A stretch of 53,667 nt of DNA from Fulvimarina sp. (GCA_002700095.1 PACL01000096.1:1-53667), one strand, 5' to 3'. Positions 25,458 to 33,742 are shown, counted from the stretch's first letter. Notes: generated by a model not told the origin, from the letters alone. Program-made: numbers and translations.

Positions 25458-25538
25458 GGAAATACGCCTTCTGTCCGCGCCGGTTCTCGGCTCCACAACG
25501 GGCCCTGATCGCCGACGGCTGCCGCGGAAAACGACAAA

Positions 25539-25557
25539 GGGCGGATCAAATCCGCCC
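25539..25557 (-). terminator. Intrinsic terminator in the MFS leader
   Basis: On the minus strand GGGCGGAT-TTG-ATCCGCCC forms a perfect 8-bp stem with a 3-nt loop and is followed by TTTGTCGTTTT. It lies about 80 nt before the MFS start codon and there is no annotated minus-strand gene just upstream. It is therefore either an attenuator of the MFS gene or the end of a small transcript from 25590-25800. Confidence 0.75.
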
Positions 25558-25574
25558 AGGTTGGCCAGAACCTA

Positions 25575-25588
25575 TTCGCAGATGCGAA
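25575..25588. promoter_or_regulatory. 14-nt palindrome in the MFS leader
   Basis: TTCGCAGATGCGAA has perfect 6-bp arms and a 2-nt centre. It is 17 bp from the terminator hairpin. As DNA it could be an operator; as RNA a stem of this shape with a 2-nt loop would be strained, so an operator seems likelier. Confidence 0.4.
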
Positions 25589-25807
25589 AGAATCCAGAGC
25601 GCGGCACCGGCATAAACGCAGACGCATCGTCTTCGCCGGGTGCACGGCCCGCATTGCAAGCCCGGCCGGGCCGCCTATGATTGCGGAAATTGAACGCCGC
25701 CGAGGCAAAAGAGCAGCGGCTCCATGTCATGCCTTTGCGTCTGAAAGATCCGCCGCTTGCATTGTTGCAAAGTCGCTTCCTCCCCTCAACACCTGGAACC
25801 ATCGGCG

Positions 25808-26038
25808 ATGTCAGATAGAGCTGTGGCGCATAGTCATCTGGTCCAGATAGACGGTGAGGGTACGCTGTCCATCTACCGTGTATATCCTGATGGGGCCGAC
25901 AAGCAGTTCTATACGTCTATTTCTCTTCCTCGGAAGAAAATTCAGGAAGATAAAGAGGAGTTCGAGCAGTTTGCCCGAATTCTCGGGGAGAACATTCTGA
26001 TGGATTCACCGCAAGCCCGAGATGCTTTAGGCATCTGA
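25808..26038 (+). CDS. Small hypothetical protein (76 aa)
   Basis: This is a 76-residue acidic soluble protein, MSDRAVAHSHLVQIDGEGTL followed by YRVYPDGADKQFYTSISLPR and a Glu/Lys-rich helix EDKEEFEQFARILGENILMD. Codon third positions are much less GC-rich than in neighbouring genes, suggesting recent acquisition or a fast-evolving gene. The ribosome site is weak. A hairpin plus T run follows at 26082. No family is recognised. The frame also opens earlier at 25757, but that segment looks non-coding. Confidence 0.6.
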   Translation: MSDRAVAHSHLVQIDGEGTLSIYRVYPDGADKQFYTSISLPRKKIQEDKEEFEQFARILGENILMDSPQARDALGI

Positions 26039-26081
26039 GAGCCCATCCGAGAAAGGTTGAGTTGGCGGGATCGCGCTGCTT

Positions 26082-26107
26082 CCAGAAGGTTCTGAGACCT
26101 GATCTGG
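26082..26107 (+). terminator. Probable terminator after the 76-aa gene
   Basis: CCAGA-AGGT-tctgag-ACCT-ga-TCTGG forms a 9-bp stem with a 2-nt bulge and is followed by AGCTTTTC. It lies 44 bp past the stop at 26038. Confidence 0.5.
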
Positions 26108-26248
26108 AGCTTTTCATGTGGACACCGGCCGCCCGGCAACGGCATAACCGCAAGCACCTTCGCCAACGCGCGGCATGGAAAGACGGCGGGGAACGCCCGG
26201 TTGCCAGAGCCGTTTTTCAGCGCGCGTGATGCAAGACGAGGATGAAGA

Positions 26249-27085
26249 ATGCGCTTTTCCGGAACGAAGTCCTATGTCGCGGGCAAGGACCTGATGGTCG
26301 CGGTCAATGCCGCGATCACGCTCGAAAGGCCCTTGCTGGTGAAGGGCGAACCCGGCACCGGCAAGACCGAACTCGCCTTCCAGATCGCCGATTCGCTCGG
26401 CCTCAGGCTGATCCAGTGGACGGTGAAGTCGACGACCAGGGCGCAGCAGGGCCTCTACGAATATGACGCCGTCTCCCGGCTGCGCGACAGCCAGCTCGGC
26501 GACGAGCGGGTTCACGACATCAAGAACTATATCCGGCCGGGCAAGCTGTGGGATGCCTTCGCCTCCGACGAGCGTGTCGTCCTCCTGATCGACGAGATCG
26601 ACAAAGCCGACATCGAATTTCCCAACGATCTCCTGCAGGAGCTCGACAAGATGAGCTTCGACGTCGTCGAGACCGGCGAGACGATCGCGGCGAGACACCG
26701 GCCGATCGTCATCATCACCTCCAACAACGAGAAGGAACTGCCGGACGCCTTCCTGCGCCGCTGCTTCTTCCACTACATTCAGTTTCCCGACGCCGAGACG
26801 CTGCAGAAGATCGTCGACGTCCATTACCCCGGCATCAAGCAGGATCTGGTCCGCGCCGCCCTCACCCAGTTCTACGAGATCCGCGAGCAGCCCGGCCTGA
26901 AGAAGAAGCCCTCCACCTCCGAGGCCCTCGACTGGATCCGGCTGCTGGTAGCCGAGGACGTCGAAGCGAGGGACCTGCGCGAAAGCCCGACCAAGGTCCT
27001 GCCGAAGCTCCATGGCGCGCTCCTGAAGAACGAGCAGGACGTGCACCTGTTCGAGCGGCTGGCGTTTCTGGCGCGGCGCGGCTGA
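26249..27085 (+). CDS. MoxR-type AAA ATPase
   Basis: This 278-aa AAA+ ATPase of the MoxR/CoxD group is probably a metal-cofactor or complex-assembly chaperone. Walker A is GEPGTGKTELA (residues 33-43), Walker B is VVLLIDEIDKAD near 108, sensor 1 is VIITSNNEKELPDAFLRR near 153, and an arginine finger candidate lies in FLRRCFFHYI. A short lid domain follows. It starts at ATG 26249. Normally a von Willebrand-factor-A partner gene is adjacent; here a NUDIX gene follows after 5 bp instead, so the partner must be elsewhere or missing. Confidence 0.88.
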   Translation: MRFSGTKSYVAGKDLMVAVNAAITLERPLLVKGEPGTGKTELAFQIADSLGLRLIQWTVKSTTRAQQGLYEYDAVSRLRDSQLGDERVHDIKNYIRPGKLWDAFASDERVVLLIDEIDKADIEFPNDLLQELDKMSFDVVETGETIAARHRPIVIITSNNEKELPDAFLRRCFFHYIQFPDAETLQKIVDVHYPGIKQDLVRAALTQFYEIREQPGLKKKPSTSEALDWIRLLVAEDVEARDLRESPTKVLPKLHGALLKNEQDVHLFERLAFLARRG

Positions 27086-27090
27086 AGCCG

Positions 27091-27537
27091 ATGATGCAGC
27101 TGCATTTCGACGAGACGAAAGTCCTCGTCTATGCCCGCCGCGGCGACACGCTCCTCGTCTTTGAGGAGCCCGATTGCCCGCAGGTGCTGACGCAGGTTCC
27201 GGGCGGGACCGTCGAGCCCGGCGAGACGCCGCGCGAGGCGGCCTTCCGCGAATTCGCCGAGGAGACCGGCTTTGCCATCGCCCCGCCGCTCCACGAACTC
27301 GGCGTCCAGCAGCACCGCTACGAGCATGACGGCCGCCTCATCCGCCACGAGCGGCATTGCTATGCCTTCGACGCCCCGGACGACCTGCCGGCCGAATGGC
27401 ACCATGTCGAGGGGCAGCCGAGTCAGGGCGCCCCGGTGCTCTTCCGGCTGTTCTGGATCCCGCTCGCCGAAGCCCGCTTGCGGCTGGGCTACGCCATGAG
27501 CGAGATGCTGTCCGATCCGTTCTTCCACCCGCGCTGA
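27091..27537 (+). CDS. NUDIX hydrolase
   Basis: This is a 148-aa protein with a complete Nudix box running from about residue 37: G, then EPGE, REAAFREFAEETG, which supply the metal-binding REFAEETG glutamates. NUDIX enzymes cleave nucleoside diphosphates linked to another group; the substrate here is unknown. The ATG at 27091 (a second follows at once) lies 5 bp after the MoxR stop, which implies a shared transcript. The C-terminal part (FRLFWIPLAEARLRLGYAMS) is the usual closing helix. A GNAT gene follows after 27 bp. Confidence 0.9.
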   Translation: MMQLHFDETKVLVYARRGDTLLVFEEPDCPQVLTQVPGGTVEPGETPREAAFREFAEETGFAIAPPLHELGVQQHRYEHDGRLIRHERHCYAFDAPDDLPAEWHHVEGQPSQGAPVLFRLFWIPLAEARLRLGYAMSEMLSDPFFHPR

Positions 27538-27564
27538 CCGGCGCTCCTCGCGAGACCCCACCCG

Positions 27565-28023
27565 ATGTCCGAGACCGACCTTCTCATCCGCCCCATCGTC
27601 CCCGGCGACGAGCCGGAATGGCGGAGGCTCTGGACCGGCTATCTCGAATTCTACCAGTCGCAGGTGCCGGAGGCGGTCTACGCCTCGACCTTCGCCCGGC
27701 TCCTCGGCGAGGCGCCCTACGATCCCTGCGGCTTCCTCGCCGTCGTCGACGGGCGCCCGGCCGGCCTCGTCCACTACTTCTTCCATCGCCATTGCTGGCG
27801 GGTGGAGAACGTCTGCTACCTGCAGGATCTCTTCGCCGACCCCGCCATCCGCGGCAGGGGCATCGGCCGCGCCCTCATCGAGGCCGTCTACACCGCGGCC
27901 GATGCGGCAGGCTGCCCGAGCGTCTACTGGATGACCCAGGAATTCAACTATGCCGGCCGCATGCTCTACGACCGCATCGGCGACAAGACGCCCTTCATCA
28001 AGTACCAGCGCCCGGCCGGGTGA
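27565..28023 (+). CDS. GNAT N-acetyltransferase
   Basis: This 152-aa acetyl-CoA-dependent acetyltransferase has a clear motif A LQDLFADPAIRGRGIGRAL (residues 89-107), which includes the R/Q-x-x-G-x-G/A pyrophosphate loop, and a late segment FNYAGRMLYDRIGDKTPFIK that matches motif B. The beta4 strand runs just before motif A (CYLQDLF). The length is typical. It is the third gene of the run with moxR-like and nudix genes. The acceptor substrate is not predictable. Confidence 0.9.
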   Translation: MSETDLLIRPIVPGDEPEWRRLWTGYLEFYQSQVPEAVYASTFARLLGEAPYDPCGFLAVVDGRPAGLVHYFFHRHCWRVENVCYLQDLFADPAIRGRGIGRALIEAVYTAADAAGCPSVYWMTQEFNYAGRMLYDRIGDKTPFIKYQRPAG

Positions 28024-28329
28024 GGCTGGCGGTGCTCGGTATGGCGAGGCTCGTCGAGCCCGCCTTCTCCGGCCAAGCATTCACCACAAAACGCCAGCGC
28101 TGGTGGCTAACAGCCATCCGACGCCTCGTCATCCCGGGCTTGACCCGGGATCCGTTCCTCTGCCCGCGAAATCGCCCAATCGCGTCAGAAGAACCAACGA
28201 CGTCGGATGGATCGCTCGCGGTGGTAGGGATGATTTGGATTGGATCCCGGTTCAAGCCCGGGATGACGACGCGGTGAGGCTTCCACCCCTTCGTCGACAT
28301 CGCAGCCGGCCACCAGAACCCCGCCCCCA
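28024..28329. other. Intergenic region (306 bp)
   Basis: It lies between convergent genes (GNAT and DUF4424) and contains no supportable gene. Its main content is the palindromic unit 28128-28268. Confidence 0.6.
28128..28268. repeat. Palindromic intergenic repeat (CGTCATCCCGGG type)
   Basis: The arms CGTCATCCCGGGCTTGACCC... (28128-28154) and ...GGTTCAAGCCCGGGATGACG (28242-28268) are 27 nt each and inverted, with one mismatch. They are separated by about 87 bp. Repeats of this wording are abundant between genes in Hyphomicrobiales and Sphingomonadales, as far as I recall. Each arm also holds its own short palindrome CCCGGG. The pair sits between two 3' ends and could serve as a transcript stabiliser or terminator. 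Confidence 0.85.
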
Positions 28330-29331
28330 TCACCCCCCGGTCGGCACCAGGATCAACACGTTCAGGTCCTGCGTCGGCGTGAAATCCGTCTTGCGGACCT
28401 CGAACGTCGTCGGCCCGGTCTTCGTCACGCCCTCGGCGCAGAAGCTGACGAGGTTCTTCGGCGAACCCTTGTCCACCGTCAGCCGGAAGTCGCCGATGGG
28501 CCTCGCCCAGTTGGCGCCGGTGACGAGCACGTAGTCGACATGGCGCTCGGCATAGGGGATCTGGCCGAACTCGCTCGTCTTCGCCGCCGTCTTCAGCGTC
28601 GCCATCAGCGCGTCGTCGATGCAGTAGGTCTTGCGCAGCGCCGCCGTCTCGGCCGCGAAATCCGCGTCCCCGAGCATCGTGCCGAGATTGGCGTAGACCG
28701 AGGGCTCGTAGCGATGCTCGACCCGCAGTTCCCTGCCGGTGGGAAAGGTCTGGGTCCAGTGATAAGTCGCCCGGAAGGTCCAGTGCGGGATGAGCGGCTG
28801 GTCCCAGGCATCGCCCTCCTGCTCCTCTTCCGTCATCGCCAGCCCGGACAGCAGCGCGTCTTTCCTGGCCGCGACGTCGAGGGCGTTGAGCCGCTCACCG
28901 GCCGCCTCGCCGAACGGCTCCAGCGGCAGGCCGAGCGCGGTCAGCTTTTCGGTGACGTCCGTCTCGCCAACGACAGCCCGCGTCTCGCGCGCCATCTCGA
29001 CCGGCTGGCCGTCCACCAGCGTCTTGAAGGTCAGCGGATTGTTGATGTCGCCGGAGGGCACCGACCGGTCGCCTTCGTAAAGCTCCACCTTCACGTCCGG
29101 CATCGGAAACGCCACCGTCGAGGTCACGTCCCTGCCCGAGATGTTCCGGAACACGTAGCGCACGACGATCTCCGTCTCGGAAATCGCCAGGTCTTCGCTC
29201 ACCATCTCGACGGCGTCGGTCGTCTCGAAAACGAGGCCGCCCGATGCCGTGTTCGCCATCGTGTCATTGGCGAGAGCCGCCGTCGAAGCAGCGGAGAGAA
29301 GCGTGGCAGCGGCAAGAAGTCGGACGATCAC
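28330..29331 (-). CDS. DUF4424 exported protein
   Basis: This 333-aa protein has a signal peptide (MIVRLLAAATLLSAASTAAL, then ANDTMANTASGGLVF). The N-terminal block NTASGGLVFETTDAVEMVSE and the domain with VRYVFRNISGRDVTSTVAFP are those of DUF4424 proteins, periplasmic proteins of unknown role. The length is as expected. It is followed in the leftward direction by an empty stretch with a palindromic repeat. It shares orientation with the SH3-like exported protein gene upstream (106 bp away), so the two may be co-expressed. Confidence 0.88.
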   Translation of the reverse strand: MIVRLLAAATLLSAASTAALANDTMANTASGGLVFETTDAVEMVSEDLAISETEIVVRYVFRNISGRDVTSTVAFPMPDVKVELYEGDRSVPSGDINNPLTFKTLVDGQPVEMARETRAVVGETDVTEKLTALGLPLEPFGEAAGERLNALDVAARKDALLSGLAMTEEEQEGDAWDQPLIPHWTFRATYHWTQTFPTGRELRVEHRYEPSVYANLGTMLGDADFAAETAALRKTYCIDDALMATLKTAAKTSEFGQIPYAERHVDYVLVTGANWARPIGDFRLTVDKGSPKNLVSFCAEGVTKTGPTTFEVRKTDFTPTQDLNVLILVPTGG

Positions 29332-29437
29332 GAGGCTTCACTCCGTAGTGGCGAGGACGGACGCGATCGGGACGGCGGCTGTCGCGGCCGTCCCGGCTGT
29401 CTGGTCGATGGACGTGGCTGTGACTGGTCGCTGGCCC

Positions 29438-30427
29438 TTACGGGCAGCTGATCCTGCCGAGGCTGCCGCTGGAGCCCTCGATATCGGAGACCTGCCAGAA
29501 GCCGCTTGATCCGACGAGCATCCAGACGATCGACTTGCGCTCGCCGAGATTGCGAAAATTCGCCTCGACCAGCATCTGGCCGTTGGCGGCTCGCGAGGCG
29601 TTCAGCTTCAGCGTCTTCTTGATGTCGCGGATGTCGAAATCCTGGGCGTCGACGAACGGATTGACGTCGATACAGGAGCCTCCCGGGGCATTGTTGGCAT
29701 GGATCACGTCGACCGCGGGATTGGTGAAGAAGCCCTCGTTGTCGGGGCTCAACCCCTCCATCAGCATCTCCTCGGTATAGAACGTCGTGCGGACATAGTC
29801 CGCGGCATCGGCGGCCTCGTCGGGCGCCGCAGCATCGGCGGTCTCGTTCGGCTGCTGCGGGCCGCCGCCGCCGACGTCTTGCGCGCAGCTCTGGAACACG
29901 CCCTCCGGCGCCTTGCCCTCGCTGCAGAAGATCCCGCCCCAGTGGTAGCCGACACCGATCGGGCTATCGACCTTGTACCACTTGTAATCGTTGAACCAGA
30001 CGCCGGTGTCCTCAAGGAGGTTGATGTCGTCGTCGGGCTGCAGGCTGCCGAGCTTGGCATAGTCCATGCCCGGCCCGGCGCGAAGGATGCCGCCATAGGA
30101 CAGGCCGCGCTGGATCCCGCCGCCCTGGTCGGCCGACCGGCCACGCGTCGGACGCTCAACGCCCCGCGACGGGGTGCTGCGATCGTCGGCCTGCTGCTCC
30201 AGTGCCTCACGCTCCATCTCGATCATCGACTGGATGTCGCCGGTGCATCGGGTGCTGACCGAGTTCCACAGGCTCTCGTCCTGGAAGCACCGGCCGACGG
30301 AAACCCGGCCGCAGAGGTCCTTGACCTCCCTCTCGCAGGCCGGGGCAAACCCCTGGGCCGAAACCGGAGCGAGCGAGCCGGCTGCAATCGACAGACCTGC
30401 CGCCGCAAGCATTCGCAACATCAGCAT
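29438..30427 (-). CDS. Exported SH3-like domain protein
   Basis: This is a 329-aa protein with a signal peptide ending near SAQG (residues 1-25). A Cys-containing N-terminal part (EVKDLCGRVSVGRCF) is followed by a low-complexity acidic linker. A bacterial SH3-like segment follows (LRAGPGMDYAKLGSLQPDDD, about residues 112-150) and contains the typical RAGPG turn. The C-terminal half has a second domain (YTEEMLMEGLSPDNEGF) of unrecognised type with a conserved-looking WQVSDI ending. The SH3 part suggests binding in the periplasm to peptidoglycan or proteins. Function is otherwise unknown. Confidence 0.75.
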   Translation of the reverse strand: MLMLRMLAAAGLSIAAGSLAPVSAQGFAPACEREVKDLCGRVSVGRCFQDESLWNSVSTRCTGDIQSMIEMEREALEQQADDRSTPSRGVERPTRGRSADQGGGIQRGLSYGGILRAGPGMDYAKLGSLQPDDDINLLEDTGVWFNDYKWYKVDSPIGVGYHWGGIFCSEGKAPEGVFQSCAQDVGGGGPQQPNETADAAAPDEAADAADYVRTTFYTEEMLMEGLSPDNEGFFTNPAVDVIHANNAPGGSCIDVNPFVDAQDFDIRDIKKTLKLNASRAANGQMLVEANFRNLGERKSIVWMLVGSSGFWQVSDIEGSSGSLGRISCP

Positions 30428-30663
30428 GTGTCACTCCTTATCGATGGTTCGGCGCGGATGGCTGCGCCCATTGGTGTTCGCTTCGAAGGATGGGGTTTCG
30501 CTTCGAGGACGGCCGTCAGGGATCCGCCGGGAGCGCCGGGCGAAGATCGAGCGGGCGCGGAGGCAAGACGAGAAGCTCGCGCGAGGGGGGCAACCGGCTG
30601 CAGCCCCGCCCCGGCGCCGTCCGGCCACGCCGGCAAGGACGCCCCGCAAGGCCCGGGCGAGGG

Positions 30664-31014
30664 TCACTCGGTGGTCAGTCGCTTCGAGGTCACGCGCACG
30701 ATCGCGATGCCGCAATAGTCGATCTCGCGGTCGTAGAAGGAGCCATCGGTGAACTTGACATAGGTGCGCACCTTGCAGCGCGTGTCGCCCTTGTCCTTGA
30801 AGCTCAGCGTCAGGCCGGTGCCGCGGTCCATCGGCTCGCGCAGCCAGTTGCGGCTCCATTCGCCATTGCGCTGGATCGTGCTGATCTGCGTGACGGTCTG
30901 GCGCGAGTCGTTGAAGAAGTTGAAGCTCCAGTCGTCCTTGTGGAGATCGTCGGCGCGCGCGGCGCCGCTGCACCAGACGGCCAGGGCGAATGCGGTCAGG
31001 AAGAGACGATACAT
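30664..31014 (-). CDS. Small exported protein (116 aa)
   Basis: This is a 116-residue protein with a signal peptide (MYRLFLTAFALAVWCSGAARA). The mature part DDLHKDDWSFNFFNDSRQTV, WSRNWLREPMDRGT, and CKVRTYVKFTDGSFYDREID is predicted to be all beta and contains two Cys (about 70 and 101) that could form a disulfide. I do not recognise the family with certainty. It lies on the same strand as the SH3-like and DUF4424 genes. The start ATG at 31014 is the only one that gives a full signal peptide. Confidence 0.7.
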   Translation of the reverse strand: MYRLFLTAFALAVWCSGAARADDLHKDDWSFNFFNDSRQTVTQISTIQRNGEWSRNWLREPMDRGTGLTLSFKDKGDTRCKVRTYVKFTDGSFYDREIDYCGIAIVRVTSKRLTTE

Positions 31015-31238
31015 GCCGTCACCGGTCCATCGTTGGGGTCGATGTTCCGTAAGGCGAGGTGTCCGGATCGGCAATGCGGCGGCGGTCGCGCCGACGGGAA
31101 TTGGATGCTGCGGACAGAAATCCGGACGCAGGGACAAGCGCGGCACCGCTACGGCGACGACGCCGGAATGGCGTCCCATGCTCGCAGCTGCGGCGAGCGG
31201 CGGATGGATGCCGGTCCCGTCCGGCGCTCGGGCAATCA

Positions 31239-31257
31239 GGACCCGGTTGTCGGGTCC
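31239..31257. other. Perfect 7-bp hairpin in a gene-free interval
   Basis: GGACCCG-GTTGT-CGGGTCC lies about 75 bp past the 3' end of the host-attachment-like gene (31331). There is no T run, so it may be a weak terminator or 3' end stabiliser. The rest of 31015-31330 holds nothing that I can support. Confidence 0.4.
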
Positions 31258-31330
31258 GGTCTGAGCCCCGGCCGAAGCCGGCTGGCCCGGCCGGGAACGC
31301 CACCGCCTCCCCGGCCGGTCACACGACCGA

Positions 31331-31777
31331 TCAGGCCGCCAGCATCTTCTCGATCTGGTCGACCGGGTGGTTGGTGAGGTCCTTGGCGATCTCGCCGACG
31401 ATGCGGTCCTGCACCTCCTTGTGGAACTGCTGGCGCATCTCGCCGAGGATCTTCGGCGGCGCGACGACGACGAGCTTCTCGAAGGTGCCGCGATGGGCCA
31501 TCTTGTAGAGCATCTCGGCAAGTTCGGCCGCGAAGCGCTCCTTGCCGAGCTGGTGCCAGTCGGTGTCTTCCACCGCCGAACGATGGGCGGTGCCGCCGTC
31601 GTTCATCCGGCCGGGGCGGTTGGCGCCCTGTTCTCGGCTCGGCGGGTTGTCCTGCTCCTCGACCCGGCGGATCTCGAAGTTCGGCAGCTCGCCGTCACCG
31701 ATGTTTTCCAGAAACAGCGCCTTCTCCCCGTCGGCGACGAGGATCCAGGTCTTGTAGGCGATCGGCTTGTCCAACAT
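31331..31777 (-). CDS. Host attachment family protein (eRF1-like fold)
   Basis: This is a 148-aa protein. It has KTWILVADGEKALFLENIGD at the start, a Pro/Arg linker (PPSREQGANRPGRMND) and the C-terminal RGTFEKLVVVAPPKILGEMR. These are the hallmarks of the small host attachment protein family, related to the baeRF ribosome-linked eRF1-like group. Its name comes from plant-associated Agrobacterium data; the true molecular role is unclear and may lie in translation rather than attachment. ATG 31777 (MLDKPIAYK) is the sensible start; the frame opens earlier at 31831. It is divergent from the SleB-like gene across 246 bp. Confidence 0.87.
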   Translation of the reverse strand: MLDKPIAYKTWILVADGEKALFLENIGDGELPNFEIRRVEEQDNPPSREQGANRPGRMNDGGTAHRSAVEDTDWHQLGKERFAAELAEMLYKMAHRGTFEKLVVVAPPKILGEMRQQFHKEVQDRIVGEIAKDLTNHPVDQIEKMLAA

Positions 31778-32023
31778 GGCATTGCCTTTCTCGTTTTTGG
31801 CGGCCGGTCCATGCCGGCCTGTCACCCTCAACGATCGAGCGCCCGTCCCGTTTCAGCGGCCTCGCCGTCGCGGCTCGAAAATCCCTCAAACTGTCCGAAA
31901 ATCTTAACCATATCCGGCAATTATCCAGGATTCATGGCCATTCGGCACCACCCGTTAAGGCGCCATGGGCAATATCGTGAACTCGACACGCCCGAATCGC
32001 CATCGGCCATCCGAGTTCTGATC

Positions 32024-32782
32024 ATGCTGCCAACGAAATCCGCCCTCAGGGCCGCCAGCCTCGTCCTCCTCGCCGTCGCCCTGTCCGGCTGCGCCTCCTC
32101 GCTGTTCGGCCGGCGCGTGATGAGCGAGCACGAGTGCATGACCCGCGTGATGTATTTCGAATCGAACCGTTCGAGCCCCGAAGGCATGCTCGCCGTCGGC
32201 ACGGTGGTGATGAACCGGGTCGAGGCGAAGGAATATCCCAACACCATCTGCGCGGTCGTCGGCCAGAAGAACCAGTTCGCCCCCGGCGTCCTCAGCCGCG
32301 AGATGGGCAAGGGCAGCAGGCTGGCGGCGCAGATGGCGACCAAGGTCATGAAGGGCGGGCGGCATCGCTATGTCCACGGCGCCAAGTTCTTCCACACCGC
32401 CGGCATGACCTTCCCCTACACCAACATGCACTATCTGGTGGAAGCCGGCGGCAACGTCTTCTACGAGAAGCGCAAGAACGCCCGGCGCAAGGGCGACCCG
32501 GCCTTCATCAACCCGCCGGGCCTCGAGGCCGCCAACCGGGCGGCCCGCACGATGCTCACCGGCTACCAGACGACCGCGCCCCAGACGACCTACGCCTACC
32601 CCTCGCCCGAGGCGATCCGGGCGCAGACCGAGGTTCAGGCCCAGCCCCAACCCCAGGTGGTGCCGATGCCGGCAGCGCCGCCTCAGGCCGCGACCTTCGC
32701 GCCCGCACCGGCGAGCGCCGGCAGCGCCATGCTGGCGCCGATCAGCATCGACGACGTCATCGCCACCAACGGCGGCTACTGA
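32024..32782 (+). CDS. SleB-like cell wall hydrolase lipoprotein
   Basis: This 252-aa lipoprotein has a lipobox LSGCAS (Cys about residue 23). The hydrolase_2 (SleB) domain extends from RVMSEHECMTRVMYFESNRS through GTVVMNRVEAKEYPNTICAV, FAPGVLSR and the ending block YVHGAKFFHTAGMTFPY. The conserved Glu in YFESNRSSPEGM is the likely catalytic residue. The C-terminal 80 residues are Pro/Ala/Gln-rich and probably a linker to the envelope. It is predicted to cut peptidoglycan glycan strands. The start at 32024 is favoured by the signal sequence. Confidence 0.87.
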   Translation: MLPTKSALRAASLVLLAVALSGCASSLFGRRVMSEHECMTRVMYFESNRSSPEGMLAVGTVVMNRVEAKEYPNTICAVVGQKNQFAPGVLSREMGKGSRLAAQMATKVMKGGRHRYVHGAKFFHTAGMTFPYTNMHYLVEAGGNVFYEKRKNARRKGDPAFINPPGLEAANRAARTMLTGYQTTAPQTTYAYPSPEAIRAQTEVQAQPQPQVVPMPAAPPQAATFAPAPASAGSAMLAPISIDDVIATNGGY

Positions 32783-32800
32783 GGCCGCTGCAGGCGGGAT

Positions 32801-32819
32801 CGCGGCGCCTGACGCCGCG
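32801..32819. terminator. Hairpin between convergent genes
   Basis: The stem CGCGGCG/CGCCGCG (7 bp, loop CCTGA) lies between the SleB-like gene and the 3' end of the LysR gene. Outer pieces GCGGG and CCCGC may extend it. No T run is present, so termination strength is uncertain. Confidence 0.45.
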
Positions 32820-32839
32820 CGAGAGCCCGCCGCAGACGC

Positions 32840-33742
32840 TCAGGCGAAGATGCGGGCGCCCTGCCCGCTCCGCTCGCGAAAACTCGCCATGACATGGGCG
32901 CTCAGCGCCTCGGCGACGGGGCCCGCCCCTTCGCGGGACATCAGATAGACGCGGTAGTCGCCGAGCGGCGGCAAGTCCTGCGTCCTGTCGAGCCGCACGA
33001 GCTTCTGGGACACGACGCTGATCGGCAGCGGCGCGATCGCGAGATCCGCCTCCACCGCGGCGATCTGCGCCTGGCAGTTCCGGCTGGTATAGGCGACGCG
33101 GTAGCGTCGCCCCGCCTTGTCGAGCGCATCCAGCGCCGCCGACCGCCAGATGCACCCTTGGTTGGCCAGGGCCAGCGGCAACGGGTCCCGCGTCGGGGCG
33201 CAGCCGTTGCGAAGGCCGACCCATACCAGCGGCTCGCAATGCGCCTCGACAGCGCGGAAACCGGGACTCTCCTCCGTCGCCATCAGTGCCACGTCGATCT
33301 CCCCCTCGAGGGCCAGGCGGCGCAGGTCGCCACTGGATTCCAGCCGCACGTCCACGTCGACATGTGGATGAGTGGAGGCGAACATCTTCAGGATCAGCGG
33401 GATCGCGAAGATCCCCGCATCGTAGGGCGCCCCCAGCGACACCCGCCCCTCCATCGCCGGCCGGCGAAAATAGTCCAGCGCCGCGTCGTTGAGCGTCAGC
33501 ATCTTGCGGGCGAAGCCGAGCAGATACTCGCCGTCGACGGTCAGCTCGACGACCCGCGTCTCGCGGCGAAACAGCGGCCGCCCGACGATCTCCTCCAGCT
33601 TCTTCACCTGCAGGCTGACAGCCGAGGGCGAGCGGAACACCCGCTCCGCCGCCCTCGTGAAATTGCCGGTCTCGCAGATCGCCACGAAGGTGCGGGCGAG
33701 ATCGATGTCGAGATTGGTGATGACGGGCGTCATCTGGTTCAT
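32840..33742 (-). CDS. LysR family transcriptional regulator
   Basis: This 300-aa regulator has an N-terminal winged helix-turn-helix: LDIDLARTFVAICETGNFTR, then AAERVFRSPSAVSLQVKKLE, about residues 8-67. The usual effector-binding domain with two Rossmann-like lobes follows. ATG 33742 (MNQMTPVITN) places the HTH at the standard position; an earlier in-frame ATG at 33787 would add 15 residues. It is divergent from the second DUF1127 gene, and a 13-bp T-N11-A site lies in the shared promoter region. LysR regulators usually control the divergent gene, so the DUF1127 gene is the likely target. Confidence 0.9.
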   Translation of the reverse strand: MNQMTPVITNLDIDLARTFVAICETGNFTRAAERVFRSPSAVSLQVKKLEEIVGRPLFRRETRVVELTVDGEYLLGFARKMLTLNDAALDYFRRPAMEGRVSLGAPYDAGIFAIPLILKMFASTHPHVDVDVRLESSGDLRRLALEGEIDVALMATEESPGFRAVEAHCEPLVWVGLRNGCAPTRDPLPLALANQGCIWRSAALDALDKAGRRYRVAYTSRNCQAQIAAVEADLAIAPLPISVVSQKLVRLDRTQDLPPLGDYRVYLMSREGAGPVAEALSAHVMASFRERSGQGARIFA

